A DNA stretch of 64,000 nt from Mesorhizobium loti CJ3sym (GTDB lineage Bacteria; Pseudomonadota; Alphaproteobacteria; Rhizobiales; Rhizobiaceae), in NCBI RefSeq assembly GCF_000472785.1, contig NZ_AXAL01000012.1, forward strand, positions 1-64,000, read 5' to 3'. Below the pieces are notes generated by a model. The model saw only the letters and a program-made list of their open reading frames with translations, ran no database searches and was not told the origin of the DNA. Position numbers and translations under genes: made by a program. Below, in pieces: positions 16,249 to 25,989 of the stretch (position 1 is its first letter; each line of letters opens with the position of its first letter).

Positions 16249-17067
16249 ATGGAGAAAGCACGGCCCGCCAGCCTTGCATCGTCCGATACCGTGAGGGTGA
16301 CCAACCCGGGCGGATCGAGCCCTTTCGTGCTGACCTGCGATCACGCTTCCAATTTTCTGCCCGCCGAATTCGGCACGCTCGGCCTTGCTGCCGAGGACCT
16401 GTTGCGTCACATCGCCTGGGATCCCGGCGCGCTGCCGGTGGCAACGCGCATGGCGCAGGCGCTCGATGCGACCTTGGTCGAAACCCGCATTTCGCGTCTC
16501 GTCATCGACTGCAACCGGCCTCTCGATGCGCCGGACCTGGTGCCGCCGGTCAGCGAAACGACAGCCATACCGGGCAATACCGGCCTGTCGGAAAAACAGC
16601 GCGCCGCACGGATCGCTTTGTCATGGCAGCCGTTTCACGGCGCCATCGAGCAAATTGTCGAAGACAGGCTGGCGCGGGGACAGGAGACCCGCCTGGTTTC
16701 CGTCCATTCCTTCACCCCGGTCTACAAGGGGCGCAACCGGCCCTGGCATATCGGCATCATTCATGACGATGACCACCGGCTGGCGTCACCCCTGATATCG
16801 GCGCTCAAGCGGCTTGCCGGCATCACCGTCGGCATCAACGAACCCTATTCGCCAGCCGACCGCGTCTATTTCACGCTGGAACGGCATGCGCGCTCGCGCG
16901 GGCTGCCCTGCGCGATGATCGAAATTCGCAACGATGAAATCTCCGGCGAGACCGGGCAGCGGAAATGGGCGGATCTGCTCACCGGCATTTTTTCGGATCT
17001 GGAGCCAGAGGAGGCCAGGGGCTCTCGATCAAGCGCAGTCGGAAAGTCAGCACAATCGGCCAGCTAA
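16249..17067 (+). CDS. N-formylglutamate amidohydrolase-family enzyme
   Basis: The 272-residue protein has the FGase fold motifs FVLTCDHASNFLP (metal-binding His near residue 31), ISRLVIDCNRP, LVSVHSFTPVYKG (second His), and the C-terminal AMIEIRNDEI. The family hydrolyses N-formyl-glutamate or related amides of glutamate. It heads a run containing a glutamine-synthetase-like ligase, an aldehyde dehydrogenase and an alcohol dehydrogenase. A role in releasing glutamate from a gamma-glutamyl intermediate is attractive but unproven. ATG at 16249 has only a weak ribosome-binding site. Confidence 0.85.
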   Translation: MEKARPASLASSDTVRVTNPGGSSPFVLTCDHASNFLPAEFGTLGLAAEDLLRHIAWDPGALPVATRMAQALDATLVETRISRLVIDCNRPLDAPDLVPPVSETTAIPGNTGLSEKQRAARIALSWQPFHGAIEQIVEDRLARGQETRLVSVHSFTPVYKGRNRPWHIGIIHDDDHRLASPLISALKRLAGITVGINEPYSPADRVYFTLERHARSRGLPCAMIEIRNDEISGETGQRKWADLLTGIFSDLEPEEARGSRSSAVGKSAQSAS

Positions 17068-17089
17068 GAACCAACAGGGGAATTCTGAA

Positions 17090-18631
17090 ATGACAACACC
17101 TGATCACTCCGACAAGTCGGAGGACACAAAAATCCTTCACAGTATGGGCTACGCCCAGGAATTGTCTCGCCGCATGAGCGGCTTCTCCAACTTCGCCATT
17201 TCCTTCTCGATCATCTGCATTCTGGCCGGCGGCATCACGTCATTCCCGCTGGCCATGGCCACCGGCAGCGGTTTCGAGGCGACCATCGGCTGGGTAATCG
17301 GCGGCGTCTTTGCGCTCGTGGTCGCGGCTTCTCTCGGCCAGATTGGATCAGCCTATCCGACAGCCGGCGGCCTCTATCACTGGTCGTCGATCCTCGGCGG
17401 ACGCGGCTGGGGCTGGGCCACTGCCTGGATCAACTTGCTCGGCCTGATCTTCGTTGTCGCTTCGGTGAATGTCGGCGTCTACTTGCTGTTTCAGGGGCTC
17501 GTCGCGGGTCCTATCTTCGGTTGGGACACATCGGCATGGGGCTTCTGGCAGCAGACGGTGGCAGTCGTCCTGATTACCGTCACCCAAGGCCTCTTCAATC
17601 ATCTCGGCATCAAGACGACGACGATGTTGACCGACTTTTCCGGCTACCTCATCCTCGTTGTTGCGGTCGTCCTGACGCTGACCTTCCTGATCTGGGGCGC
17701 GCATGGCTTTGATCTTGCGCGGCTGACGACTTTCGTTAACACGACCGGCGATGCCGGTGGTGCCTATGTCCCGACGGCCCGCACCGCACTTGTGGCCTTC
17801 CTCATCGGCCTTCTCTACCCGCTTTATACCATCACCGGCTTCGACGCCTCGGCGCATACCGCCGAGGAAACGCACAATGCCCGCGTCGCTGTGCCCAGAG
17901 GCATGATCCACGCGGTCCTGTGGTCTCTCGTCTTCGGTTTCATCATGGCGGTCTCCTTCGTCCTTGCCAGCCCCGATCTCGTGGCGACCGCCAAGGACGG
18001 CGGCAATGCCTGGTTCAACCTGTTCAACAATCTACCGGCGCCAACCTGGCTCAAGGCTCTGCTCGGCATCGCCATCGTGCTGTCGAACTATCTGTGCGCG
18101 CTGGCCGGGCTCACTTCGACCTCGCGCATGATCTTCGCCTTTTCGCGTGACGGAGGCCTGCCGGGGTCATCTCTGTGGAAGCAGGTTTCGCCGACCTGGC
18201 GCACGCCTGTCCCGGCCATCTGGCTGGGCGTCGTGCTGTCCATTGCCGCCACACTGTATTCGCCGGCTTTCGCGGCGCTCGCAGCCGGTTGCGCTCTCTT
18301 CCTCTATGTCTCCTATGCCATGCCGATCGCAGCCGGCCTTCTTGCGGAAGGAAAGAGCTGGACCGAATTCGGGCCGTTCCGGCTCGGCATCTGGTCAAAG
18401 CCGTTCGCCGTCATCACCGTGCTTGGTGTTCTGGTCTTGATGTATGCCGGCATCCAGCCGCCCTTCGACATCCTGATCAACTATGCGATCGGTTTGATCG
18501 TTCTGCTCGTCGTTTTGTGGTTCGCCGTTGAAAACCGGCGCTTCCAGGGGCCGCCCATTGGCGAGGCGGCAATCGCCAAGCGCAGGGCGACCATTGCTGA
18601 GGCCGAAAAGGCTGTCGGCGAATCTGCTTAA
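17090..18631 (+). CDS. APC-superfamily amino acid/amine permease
   Basis: This 513-residue inner-membrane transporter has about twelve hydrophobic segments. The N-terminal SRRMSGFSNFAISFSIICIL and GGITSFP are typical of the amino acid-choline (GABA permease/choline) branch of the APC superfamily, and the FDASAHTAEET motif after helix 6 agrees. ATG at 17090 has AGGGGAA upstream. It follows the amidohydrolase by 22 bases and is followed by a rho-independent terminator, so the two genes form a short transcription unit. The substrate is not readable; an amine or amino alcohol fits the surrounding enzymes. Confidence 0.9.
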   Translation: MTTPDHSDKSEDTKILHSMGYAQELSRRMSGFSNFAISFSIICILAGGITSFPLAMATGSGFEATIGWVIGGVFALVVAASLGQIGSAYPTAGGLYHWSSILGGRGWGWATAWINLLGLIFVVASVNVGVYLLFQGLVAGPIFGWDTSAWGFWQQTVAVVLITVTQGLFNHLGIKTTTMLTDFSGYLILVVAVVLTLTFLIWGAHGFDLARLTTFVNTTGDAGGAYVPTARTALVAFLIGLLYPLYTITGFDASAHTAEETHNARVAVPRGMIHAVLWSLVFGFIMAVSFVLASPDLVATAKDGGNAWFNLFNNLPAPTWLKALLGIAIVLSNYLCALAGLTSTSRMIFAFSRDGGLPGSSLWKQVSPTWRTPVPAIWLGVVLSIAATLYSPAFAALAAGCALFLYVSYAMPIAAGLLAEGKSWTEFGPFRLGIWSKPFAVITVLGVLVLMYAGIQPPFDILINYAIGLIVLLVVLWFAVENRRFQGPPIGEAAIAKRRATIAEAEKAVGESA

Positions 18632-18643
18632 GCTACAAGCCGA

Positions 18644-18677
18644 AGCCGTGGCGGGCCCGCTCGCCACGGCTTTTTTG
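18644..18677 (+). terminator. Rho-independent terminator after the permease
   Basis: The ten-base stem AGCCGTGGCG (18644-18653) pairs with CGCCACGGCT (18662-18671) around an eight-base loop and runs directly into six T residues. It lies 12 bases after the permease stop, so it should separate the permease from the ligase gene at 18730 or reduce read-through. Confidence 0.88.
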
Positions 18678-18729
18678 TTCCTGTTCAATTTGACAAGTCC
18701 GAAACGACTAGCGCTGGAGTGCCAAAGGA

Positions 18730-20100
18730 ATGGCCGGAAATTTCTCATTCGATCAGTTGAAGAAAGCGGTCTCCAGCGGTGAGATCGACACGGTGCTGGC
18801 TTGCATCGTCGACATGCAGGGGCGGCTCGCGGGAAAACGCTTCCTGGCGCAGTATTTCGTCGATTCCGCGCATGACGAAACGCATGGCTGCAACTATCTG
18901 TTGGCTGCCGACATCGATATGGAGCCGGTGCCCGGCTATAAGGCGGCGAGCTGGTCGAAGGGCTATGGCGATTTCGTCATGAAGCCGGATCTGGCGACGC
19001 TGCGTCGTATTCCGTGGCTGGAGAAGACGGCGCTGGTGATCTGCGACGTGCTCGACCACCACACCCATGACGACCTGCCGCATTCGCCGCGCGCCATCCT
19101 GAAGAAACAGGTCAAGCGGCTGAGCGAGCGTGGCTATATCGGTTATTTCGCTTCCGAGCTCGAATTCTACCTGTTCAACGAGACCTACGATTCCGCCCGC
19201 AAAAAGCACTGGCAGGGCCTCGAAACCGCTTCGCCCTATATCGGCGACTACCAGATCGGTATCACCACCAAGGAAGAAGGCGTCATGCGCCGGCTTCGCA
19301 ACGAGATGGAAGCGGCCGGTATTCCGATCGAGAACTCCAAGGGCGAATGGGGTCCAGGCCAGGAAGAGATCAATGTGCGCTATGCCGAAGCGCTCGACAT
19401 GGCCGACCGCCACGTGATCCTGAAGAACGGCGCCAAGGAGATCGCCGAGTCCGAAGGCAAGGCGATCTCATTCATGTCGAAGTACAATTACGGGCTCGCC
19501 GGCAATTCCAGCCACATCCACAATTCGCTGTGGAGCGCCGACGGCAAGACGGCGCTGTTCTTCGACAAAAAGGCGGACTGGACGCTGTCGACGCTCGGCC
19601 AGCAATGGGGGGCGGGCCAGCTGAAATACGCCAAAGAGTTCACCTGGTTCCTGGCGCCCTACATCAATTCCTACAAGCGCTTCCAGGCCGGCACCTTCGC
19701 GCCGACCAAGATCATGTGGAGCGAGGACAACCGCACCGCCGGCTTCCGCCTGTGCGGTGAAGGCACCAAGGGCATCCGCATGGAATGCCGCATCGGCGGC
19801 GCCGACTTGAACCCCTACCTTGCCTTCGCCGCGCTGATCGCCGCCGGCCTTGCCGGCATCGATGAGAAGCTGGAACTGCAGAAACCCTTCGTCGGCGATG
19901 CCTATCAGGCATCTCGATTGCCGGAGATCCCGAAGACGCTGCGCGACGCCACCGAGACCCTGGCCAAGTCGAAGATGCTGAAAGAGGCACTCGGCGAGGA
20001 CGTACTCGAACACTACGTCCACACCGCCAAGTGGGAGCAGTTCGAATACGACCGCCGCATTACGGATTGGGAACTGCACAGAGGTTTCGAGCGGTATTAA
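18730..20100 (+). CDS. Glutamine synthetase-family gamma-glutamyl-amine ligase (PuuA/GlnA3-like)
   Basis: The product has 456 residues. The GS catalytic core is visible: the metal-binding FASELEFYLF, NSSHIHNSL (where GS has the GxxxHxHxS motif), NRTAGFR, and ECRIGGADLNPYLAFAA near residue 360. The N-terminal beta-grasp part (LACIVDMQGRLAGKRF) resembles PuuA, IpuC and GlnT rather than GlnA, and no adenylylation-type loop is recognisable. Such enzymes join glutamate to an amine at the gamma-carboxyl using ATP. The next genes encode aldehyde and iron alcohol dehydrogenases, which points to an amine carrying an alcohol or aldehyde rather than ammonia assimilation. Confidence 0.87.
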   Translation: MAGNFSFDQLKKAVSSGEIDTVLACIVDMQGRLAGKRFLAQYFVDSAHDETHGCNYLLAADIDMEPVPGYKAASWSKGYGDFVMKPDLATLRRIPWLEKTALVICDVLDHHTHDDLPHSPRAILKKQVKRLSERGYIGYFASELEFYLFNETYDSARKKHWQGLETASPYIGDYQIGITTKEEGVMRRLRNEMEAAGIPIENSKGEWGPGQEEINVRYAEALDMADRHVILKNGAKEIAESEGKAISFMSKYNYGLAGNSSHIHNSLWSADGKTALFFDKKADWTLSTLGQQWGAGQLKYAKEFTWFLAPYINSYKRFQAGTFAPTKIMWSEDNRTAGFRLCGEGTKGIRMECRIGGADLNPYLAFAALIAAGLAGIDEKLELQKPFVGDAYQASRLPEIPKTLRDATETLAKSKMLKEALGEDVLEHYVHTAKWEQFEYDRRITDWELHRGFERY

Positions 20101-20187
20101 GCTATATCGGCGTTGCCCGCCTTGGCCATCGCCGGAATGGCGGGCGACGTCAAAATCAAGATTTCATGAAGTGCGAGGACTGAAGGA

Positions 20188-21576
20188 ATGACCGAAACGG
20201 TCAAGTTGATAACTCCCATCGATGGTTCGATCTATGCCGAGCGGCCCGTGGCAACCGACCAGGCGATCAACGCCGCGGTCGAGCGCGCCAAGGCAGCGCA
20301 GGAAAAGTGGGCGCAGGTGCCGATCGTCGAGCGCGGCAAGTACATGCTGGCGATGCTCGAAGCGCTGGACGCCATATCAGACGAGATCGTGCCGGAGATC
20401 GCCTGGCAGATGGGGCGTCCGGTTCGCTATGGCGGCGAGTTCGGCGGCGTCAGGGAACGCACCACTTACATGGTCGAGATCGCTGAAGCTGCGCTGAAGT
20501 CCGTGCCGGCCTCCAATCCCAAGGATGGCTTCCGCCGCTATGTGAAGAAGGATCCGCTCGGCGTCGTCATGGTGATCGCGCCGTGGAACTATCCTTATCT
20601 GACTGCCGTCAACACCATCGTGCCGGCGCTGATGGCCGGCAATGCCGTCATCCTGAAACATGCGGCGCAGACGCTGCTGGTCGGCGAGCGGTTTCAACAG
20701 GCCTTCGACAAGGTCGGCCTGCCCAAGGGCGTGTTCCACAATGTCGTGCTCAACCATGCCCAGACCGAGAAGCTGCTCGGCTCGGGCAAGATCGACCATG
20801 TCAACTTCACCGGTTCGGTCGGCGGCGGCCGTGCCATTGAAAGGGCCGCGGCCGGCACCTTCATGACGCTCGGCCTCGAACTTGGCGGCAAGGATCCGGC
20901 CTATGTGCTGCCCGACGCCAAGCTGGATCACGCGGTTGCCAACCTGGTCGACGGCGCCTTCTACAATTCCGGCCAGTGCTGCTGCGGCATCGAGCGCGTC
21001 TATGTGCACGAGAAGGTCTATGACGAGTTCATCGAGGGCTTCATCGCCGAGACGAAGAATTATGTCGTTGGCAATCCGCTGGACCAGGCGACGACGATGG
21101 GACCGATGGCGCAGGCGCGCTTTGCCGACCTGATCCGCGAGCAGAAGGCCGAAGCGCTGCGCAAGGGTGCGGTGGCGCATATCAACATGAAGGTGGCTAA
21201 CGACAAGGCCGGCTCGCCCTACCTGGCGCCTGAGGTGCTGACCAGCGTCGATCACCAGATGAGCGTCATGCGCGAGGAAAGCTTTGGCCCGATCGTCGGC
21301 ATCATGAAGGTGCGCAATGACGAAGAGGCGATCGCGCTGATGAACGACAGCCAATACGGTCTGACGGCCTCGATCTGGACGCGCGATACCGAGCACGCGG
21401 TGGCGATCGGCAATCGCATCGAGACCGGCACGGTGTTCATGAACCGCTGCGACTATCTCGATCCGGCGCTGGTCTGGACCGGCGTCAAGGACACCGGCAA
21501 GGGCGCGGGGCTGTCGGCCATCGGCTACGACAATCTGACCCGGCCAAAATCCTTCCACCTGCGCGAAGCCATCTGA
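20188..21576 (+). CDS. Aldehyde dehydrogenase family protein
   Basis: This 462-residue NAD(P)-dependent aldehyde dehydrogenase has the catalytic Cys in YNSGQCCCG (near residue 270), the general-base Glu in LELGGKDP, and the cofactor segment APWNYPYLTAVNTI. It is somewhat shorter at the N-terminus than classical 490-residue family members. ATG at 20188 follows GAAGGA. It lies between the ligase and the iron alcohol dehydrogenase in the same orientation (87- and 17-base gaps) and probably oxidises the aldehyde that the next enzyme produces. Confidence 0.92.
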   Translation: MTETVKLITPIDGSIYAERPVATDQAINAAVERAKAAQEKWAQVPIVERGKYMLAMLEALDAISDEIVPEIAWQMGRPVRYGGEFGGVRERTTYMVEIAEAALKSVPASNPKDGFRRYVKKDPLGVVMVIAPWNYPYLTAVNTIVPALMAGNAVILKHAAQTLLVGERFQQAFDKVGLPKGVFHNVVLNHAQTEKLLGSGKIDHVNFTGSVGGGRAIERAAAGTFMTLGLELGGKDPAYVLPDAKLDHAVANLVDGAFYNSGQCCCGIERVYVHEKVYDEFIEGFIAETKNYVVGNPLDQATTMGPMAQARFADLIREQKAEALRKGAVAHINMKVANDKAGSPYLAPEVLTSVDHQMSVMREESFGPIVGIMKVRNDEEAIALMNDSQYGLTASIWTRDTEHAVAIGNRIETGTVFMNRCDYLDPALVWTGVKDTGKGAGLSAIGYDNLTRPKSFHLREAI

Positions 21577-21593
21577 TTTTTGAAAGACAACAC

Positions 21594-22766
21594 ATGTCCA
21601 AGCTGATCTCCAAATGGAACTACCCCACCACCGTCCGCTTCGGCGCCGGGCGCATCAAGGAATTGCCCGAGGTGCTGGCGGCGACCGGCATCAAGCGGCC
21701 TTTGTTCGTCACCGATCCGGGCCTGGCAAAACTGCCGGTCGTCGCCTCGACGCTGAAGATTCTTGACGATGCGAAGGTTCCCTACGGTGTCTTCTCCGAA
21801 GTCAGGCCGAACCCGGTCGAGTCCAACCTCACCGCCGGCATTGCCGTATTCAAGAAAGGTAAGCATGACGGTGTCATCGCCTTCGGCGGCGGCTCGGCGC
21901 TCGATCTCGGCAAGCTGATCGCCTTCCAGGCCGGACAGACGCGGCCGGTGTGGGATTTCGAGGATGTCGACGACTGGTGGACGCGCGCCAATTCCGATGT
22001 GATCGCGCCCATCATCGCCGTGCCGACCACGGCCGGCACCGGATCGGAAGTCGGCCGAGCCGGCGTCATTACGAATGAGGAGACGCATACCAAGAAGGTC
22101 ATCTTCCATCCGAAGCTGCTGCCAGCGATCGTGATTGCCGACCCGGAGCTGTCGGTTGGCATGCCAAGCTTCATCACCGCCGGCACCGGCATGGATGCGC
22201 TCGCCCATTGCCTCGAAGCCTATTGCGCGCCGGGCTATCATCCGATGGCTGACGGTATCGCGGTCGAAGGTGTCCGCCTGGTGTTCGAAAACCTGCCCAA
22301 GGCCTATGCTAACGGCAAGGATCTTGTCGCGCGCGCCCATATGATGAGCGCGGCCGCCATGGGCGCCACCGCCTTCCAGAAGGGGCTGGGCGCCATCCAC
22401 TCGCTGTCGCATCCGATAGGCGCGCTCTATGACACCCATCACGGCATGACCAACGCCGTGTTCATGCCCTATGTGCTCGCCTTCAACCGTGACTCCATCG
22501 AGGAGCGTATCGCCCGGCTCGCCGCCTATTGCGGCATCAAGGGTGGCTTCGACGGCTTCGCGAAGGCGATCATCAAGCTGCGCAAGGAATTGAAGGTGCC
22601 GCACGCGCTGCCGGGCCTGATCAAGGGGCTCGACATGGACAAGAAGCGCAAGGCGCTGATCGCCGACATGGCGGTGGTCGATCCGACCGCTGGCGGCAAC
22701 CCGGTCAAGCTGACCAAGAAGGCGGCGCTGACCTTGCTCGAAAACGCCATCGCCGGCACGGTGTGA
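21594..22766 (+). CDS. Iron-containing alcohol dehydrogenase
   Basis: This 390-residue group III alcohol dehydrogenase shows the NAD-binding GGGSALDLGKLIA, PTTAGTGSEVGRAGVI and the iron ligands in AHCLEAYC and HSLSHPIGALYDTHHG. It presumably interconverts an alcohol and an aldehyde for the neighbouring aldehyde dehydrogenase. In the known putrescine route an FAD oxidase (PuuB) makes the aldehyde; its replacement here by an alcohol dehydrogenase suggests an amino-alcohol substrate. The gene starts 17 bases after the aldehyde dehydrogenase stop. Confidence 0.92.
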   Translation: MSKLISKWNYPTTVRFGAGRIKELPEVLAATGIKRPLFVTDPGLAKLPVVASTLKILDDAKVPYGVFSEVRPNPVESNLTAGIAVFKKGKHDGVIAFGGGSALDLGKLIAFQAGQTRPVWDFEDVDDWWTRANSDVIAPIIAVPTTAGTGSEVGRAGVITNEETHTKKVIFHPKLLPAIVIADPELSVGMPSFITAGTGMDALAHCLEAYCAPGYHPMADGIAVEGVRLVFENLPKAYANGKDLVARAHMMSAAAMGATAFQKGLGAIHSLSHPIGALYDTHHGMTNAVFMPYVLAFNRDSIEERIARLAAYCGIKGGFDGFAKAIIKLRKELKVPHALPGLIKGLDMDKKRKALIADMAVVDPTAGGNPVKLTKKAALTLLENAIAGTV

Positions 22767-22888
22767 GGCGTTTTCGGCGCAGGAAATTGATTTGAAAAAG
22801 GGGTAGAAAACCAAGGGGGAGGGATGACGGGCAAGGCAGAAACTAGTTAGCCGGAAAAAGAATCGCGTGGCGATTGCTACAACCGGTT

Positions 22889-22906
22889 AAAAAGAGTTTA
22901 CTTTTT
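22889..22906. promoter_or_regulatory. AAAAAG-N6-CTTTTT dyad before the ABC importer genes
   Basis: A perfect six-base inverted repeat AAAAAG-AGTTTA-CTTTTT lies in the 243-base gap between the alcohol dehydrogenase and the binding-protein gene, next to the palindrome AACCGGTT (22881-22888). The position, about 105 bases before the start codon, suits an operator or upstream promoter element. No other copy was seen near the regulator gene, so its use is uncertain. Confidence 0.3.
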
Positions 22907-23009
22907 CGTACTGCGAGCACCCGGTTTCATAAAGCTTTCATCTGGCTGTCACATGAAAACGATACCGGATCGCAGGCGTCCAACGGCGTCAGTTCAACGG
23001 AGAGAACAC

Positions 23010-24116
23010 ATGTTCAAATTCACGGGGAAAGTACTTTCCCTTTCGGCCGCGACCCTGATGGTGTCGTCGGTGATTTCGTCCGCGGCTTCGCTGGATGATC
23101 TCGTCAAGGCCGCCAAGGCCGAAGGCCAGCTCACGACCATCGCGCTTCCGCATGACTGGTGCGGCTACGGCGATGTCATCGCCGGCTTCAAGGCGAAGTA
23201 TCCGGAAATCACTATCAACGAGCTCAACCCCGATGCCGGCTCCGGCGACGAGGTCGAGGCGATCAAGGCCAACAAGGACAACAAGGGCCCGCAGGCTCCC
23301 GACGTTATCGACGTCGGCCTGTCCTTCGGTCCGTCCGCAAAGAAGGACGGCCTGATCCAAGCTTACAAGGTGTCGACCTGGGACTCGATCCCCGACACCG
23401 CCAAGGATGCCGACGGCTTCTGGACGGGCGATTATTACGGTGTGCTTTCCTTCCAGGTGAACAAGGACCTGGTGAAGGTATCGCCGACGGACTGGGCCGA
23501 CCTGCTGAAGCCGGAATTCGCCAACTCGGTCGCTCTTGCCGGGGATCCGCGCGCTTCGAACCAGGCCATCCAGGCGGTATATGCCGCTGGTCTGTCGTCG
23601 GGTGCGGCTGCTGGTGAAGCCGCCGGCACCGCTGGCCTCGACTTCTTCAAGAAGCTCAACGCCGCTGGCAATTTCGTGCCGGTCATCGGCAAGGCTGCGA
23701 CGCTGGCGCAGGGCCAGACCCCGATCCTCGTTACCTGGGACTACAACGCGCTCGCCGGCCGCGACACGCTGAAGGGCAACCCGCCCGTCGACGTCGTCGT
23801 GCCGAAGACAGGTGTCGTTGCCGGTGTCTACGTGCAGGCAATCAGCGCCTACGCGCCGCACCCGAACGCAGCCAAGCTCTGGCTGGAATACCTCTATTCC
23901 GACGAAGGCCAGATCGCCTGGCTAAAGGGCTATTGTCACCCGATCCGCTTCAACGATCTCGCCAAGAACGGCAAGATCCCGGCGGACGTGCTGGCCAAGC
24001 TGCCGCCGGCTGAGTCCTATGCGGCCGCGGTGTTCCCGACGCTCGACGAGCAGGGCAAGGCCAAGGAAGCCATCACCAAGAACTGGGACGCCGTTGTCGG
24101 CGCCAACGTCAAGTAA
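23010..24116 (+). CDS. ABC transporter periplasmic substrate-binding protein (PotD/AfuA-like)
   Basis: The product has 368 residues with a Sec signal peptide (FKFTGKVLSLSAATLMVSSV, cleavage after the Ala-Ala near residue 26). The mature sequence begins with LDDLVKAAKAEGQLTT, the style of the iron/polyamine/2-aminoethylphosphonate binding-protein group, and includes NKDLVKVSPTDWADLLKPEF. ATG at 23010 with GGAGA upstream was preferred to an upstream in-frame ATG that would bury the signal peptide. A strong terminator-like hairpin follows, as is usual where the binding protein is made in excess over the membrane subunits. The ligand is unknown. Confidence 0.88.
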   Translation: MFKFTGKVLSLSAATLMVSSVISSAASLDDLVKAAKAEGQLTTIALPHDWCGYGDVIAGFKAKYPEITINELNPDAGSGDEVEAIKANKDNKGPQAPDVIDVGLSFGPSAKKDGLIQAYKVSTWDSIPDTAKDADGFWTGDYYGVLSFQVNKDLVKVSPTDWADLLKPEFANSVALAGDPRASNQAIQAVYAAGLSSGAAAGEAAGTAGLDFFKKLNAAGNFVPVIGKAATLAQGQTPILVTWDYNALAGRDTLKGNPPVDVVVPKTGVVAGVYVQAISAYAPHPNAAKLWLEYLYSDEGQIAWLKGYCHPIRFNDLAKNGKIPADVLAKLPPAESYAAAVFPTLDEQGKAKEAITKNWDAVVGANVK

Positions 24117-24128
24117 CAGTTGAAATTC

Positions 24129-24159
24129 ACCGGGTGGCTTCACGGCCACCCGGTTTTTC
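24129..24159 (+). terminator. Hairpin terminator/attenuator between binding-protein and permease genes
   Basis: ACCGGGTGGC (24129-24138) and GCCACCCGGT (24145-24154) form a ten-base stem with a six-base loop, followed by TTTTT. The downstream permease genes have little room for their own promoter (36 bases), so partial termination that sets the binding protein in excess is the likely role. Confidence 0.82.
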
Positions 24160-24195
24160 TCTCGAAGTCGTTCTCTCGAAGACGGTAGCCGGCGC

Positions 24196-25185
24196 ATGAC
24201 CGATATCTCAATGTCCGACCACGCTGTTTCCGGGAAGACCGCTCCTCCCGCCGAGGCGCGCAGCATGAAGCTGCCGACCCAGTGGCTCGGCGTTGCGCCA
24301 TTCTTCATCTTCGCCATCATGTTCCTGATCCTGCCCACGCTCTACCTGATGCTGGGCGCATTCCAGAACGATGCTGGCCAATTCACTTTCAACAACATCG
24401 TGGGCATCTTCGACCCGCCGAATTTGAAGAACTATATGCAGTGCCAGTACGACTCATGGACTTCCTGGGTTGATGGCAACTGCCAGCTGCCAAGCATTCT
24501 CGCGGCCTACTGGATATCGATCAAGATCAGCCTTGCTTCGTCGCTGATTGGCGCTTTCGCGGGGCTCGCGATTGCCATTGCCATCGTGCGTGGCGGCCTG
24601 CCAGACTGGATACGCTCTGCGACACTGACGTTCTCCGGCGTCGCCTCGAATTTTGCCGGTGTGCCGCTGGCCTTCGCCTTCCTCGCCACTCTTGGCCGAC
24701 TCGGTCTTGCGACGGTCATTCTGAACACCCTGTTCGGCCTCAACATCTACGCACACGGCTTCAACATCCTGTCGTTCTGGGGCCTGACGCTGACCTATGT
24801 CTATTTCCAGATTCCGCTGATGGTGGTGATCATCGTTCCGGCCATCGATGGGCTGAAGAAGGAATGGGGCGAGGCTGCCGCAACGCTGGGTGCGACCATG
24901 TCTCAGTACTGGCGAATGGTGGTCATTCCGGTGATCTGGCCAAGCTTCCTCGGCACCGTGATCCTGTTGTTCGCCAATGCCTTTGGCGCCATCGCCACCG
25001 CCTATGCGCTGACCGGTTCGTCTCTCAACATCATTCCCATCGTGCTTTACGCCCAGATTCGTGGCGACGTGCTGCACAATGCCCACCTAGGCTATGCAAT
25101 CGCCTTCGGCATGATCCTGATTACGGGTCTCGCCAATGTCTTCTACATCTGGTTCCGCACCCGTTCCGAGAGGTGGCTCAAATGA
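24196..25185 (+). CDS. ABC transporter permease, first subunit
   Basis: This 329-residue inner-membrane permease has six to seven hydrophobic segments and the EAA coupling motif EWGEAAATLGATMSQYWRMV near residues 222-241, which contacts the ATPase. A long first periplasmic loop holds two cysteines (MQCQYDSW and NCQLPS). It pairs with the next gene, which starts in its ATGA stop overlap. Confidence 0.9.
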   Translation: MTDISMSDHAVSGKTAPPAEARSMKLPTQWLGVAPFFIFAIMFLILPTLYLMLGAFQNDAGQFTFNNIVGIFDPPNLKNYMQCQYDSWTSWVDGNCQLPSILAAYWISIKISLASSLIGAFAGLAIAIAIVRGGLPDWIRSATLTFSGVASNFAGVPLAFAFLATLGRLGLATVILNTLFGLNIYAHGFNILSFWGLTLTYVYFQIPLMVVIIVPAIDGLKKEWGEAAATLGATMSQYWRMVVIPVIWPSFLGTVILLFANAFGAIATAYALTGSSLNIIPIVLYAQIRGDVLHNAHLGYAIAFGMILITGLANVFYIWFRTRSERWLK

Positions 25186-25973
25186 AGGCTGGAAGGTTCT
25201 GGGCCTGGTTCGTCTTCGCGCTGGGCGCGGCCTATTTCTTCATCCCGCTGATCGCGACGGTGGAGTTTTCTATGCGTATGCGGCGCGGTGCCTATTCCTT
25301 TGATGCCTACAAGGTCGTGCTGGGCGACGCACGCTTCCAGGCGACATTCGGCTATTCGGTGCTTGCAGCCGTTTTCACCATCATTCTCGGCGTGCTGATC
25401 GTGGTGCCCGCCGCCTACTGGATCCGGCTGCGCCTGCCGCAGCTGCGCCCCATCGTCGAGTTCATCACCTTGCTGCCGCTGGTCATCCCGGCCATCGTCA
25501 TCGTCTTCGGATACATCAGAATGTATGGCTCGAACTCGCCATTGCCGTTCCTGGCAACCGACACGGGCACCAATGCCTTGTTGGTCATCGGCTACGCCAC
25601 ACTGTCGTTGCCCTATATGTACCGCGCGGTGGATACTGGACTTCGCACCATCGACGTGCGCACGCTGACGGAAGCAGCGCAGATTCTCGGCGCCGGCTGG
25701 GGGACGATCGTCACCCGTGTTATCCTGCCCAATGTGTTGATCGCGGTGTTGTCGGGTGCGTTCCTGACCTTCGCGATTGTCATTGGTGAATTCACCATGG
25801 CAAGCCTGCTCAACCGGCCGGCCTTCGGCCCGTATCTGCAGAACATCGGCGCCAACCGCGCCTATGAGCCGGCAGCGCTTGCCATCATTGCTTTCGCCAT
25901 TACCTGGGGTTGCATGTCGCTCATACAGATCCTGTCCCGTTTCGCGCCGAAATCGGCGAACCGCCCGAACTGA
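25182..25973 (+). CDS. ABC transporter permease, second subunit
   Basis: This 263-residue permease has six membrane segments and the EAA motif region LTEAAQILGAGWGTIVTRVI near residues 162-181. It begins at the ATGA overlap (25182-25185) with the first permease. Together they form the membrane channel of the polyamine/iron-type importer. Sixteen bases separate it from the ATPase gene. Confidence 0.9.
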   Translation: MKAGRFWAWFVFALGAAYFFIPLIATVEFSMRMRRGAYSFDAYKVVLGDARFQATFGYSVLAAVFTIILGVLIVVPAAYWIRLRLPQLRPIVEFITLLPLVIPAIVIVFGYIRMYGSNSPLPFLATDTGTNALLVIGYATLSLPYMYRAVDTGLRTIDVRTLTEAAQILGAGWGTIVTRVILPNVLIAVLSGAFLTFAIVIGEFTMASLLNRPAFGPYLQNIGANRAYEPAALAIIAFAITWGCMSLIQILSRFAPKSANRPN

Positions 25974-25989
25974 TCGAAAGAACAACACC

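Noticed and set aside
22824..22850. A tiny reading frame (MTGKAETS) after a purine-rich AAGGGGGAGGG
   Set aside because: The Shine-Dalgarno-like run touches the ATG, which is too close, and the eight-codon peptide has no regulatory codon run; a leader peptide cannot be supported.
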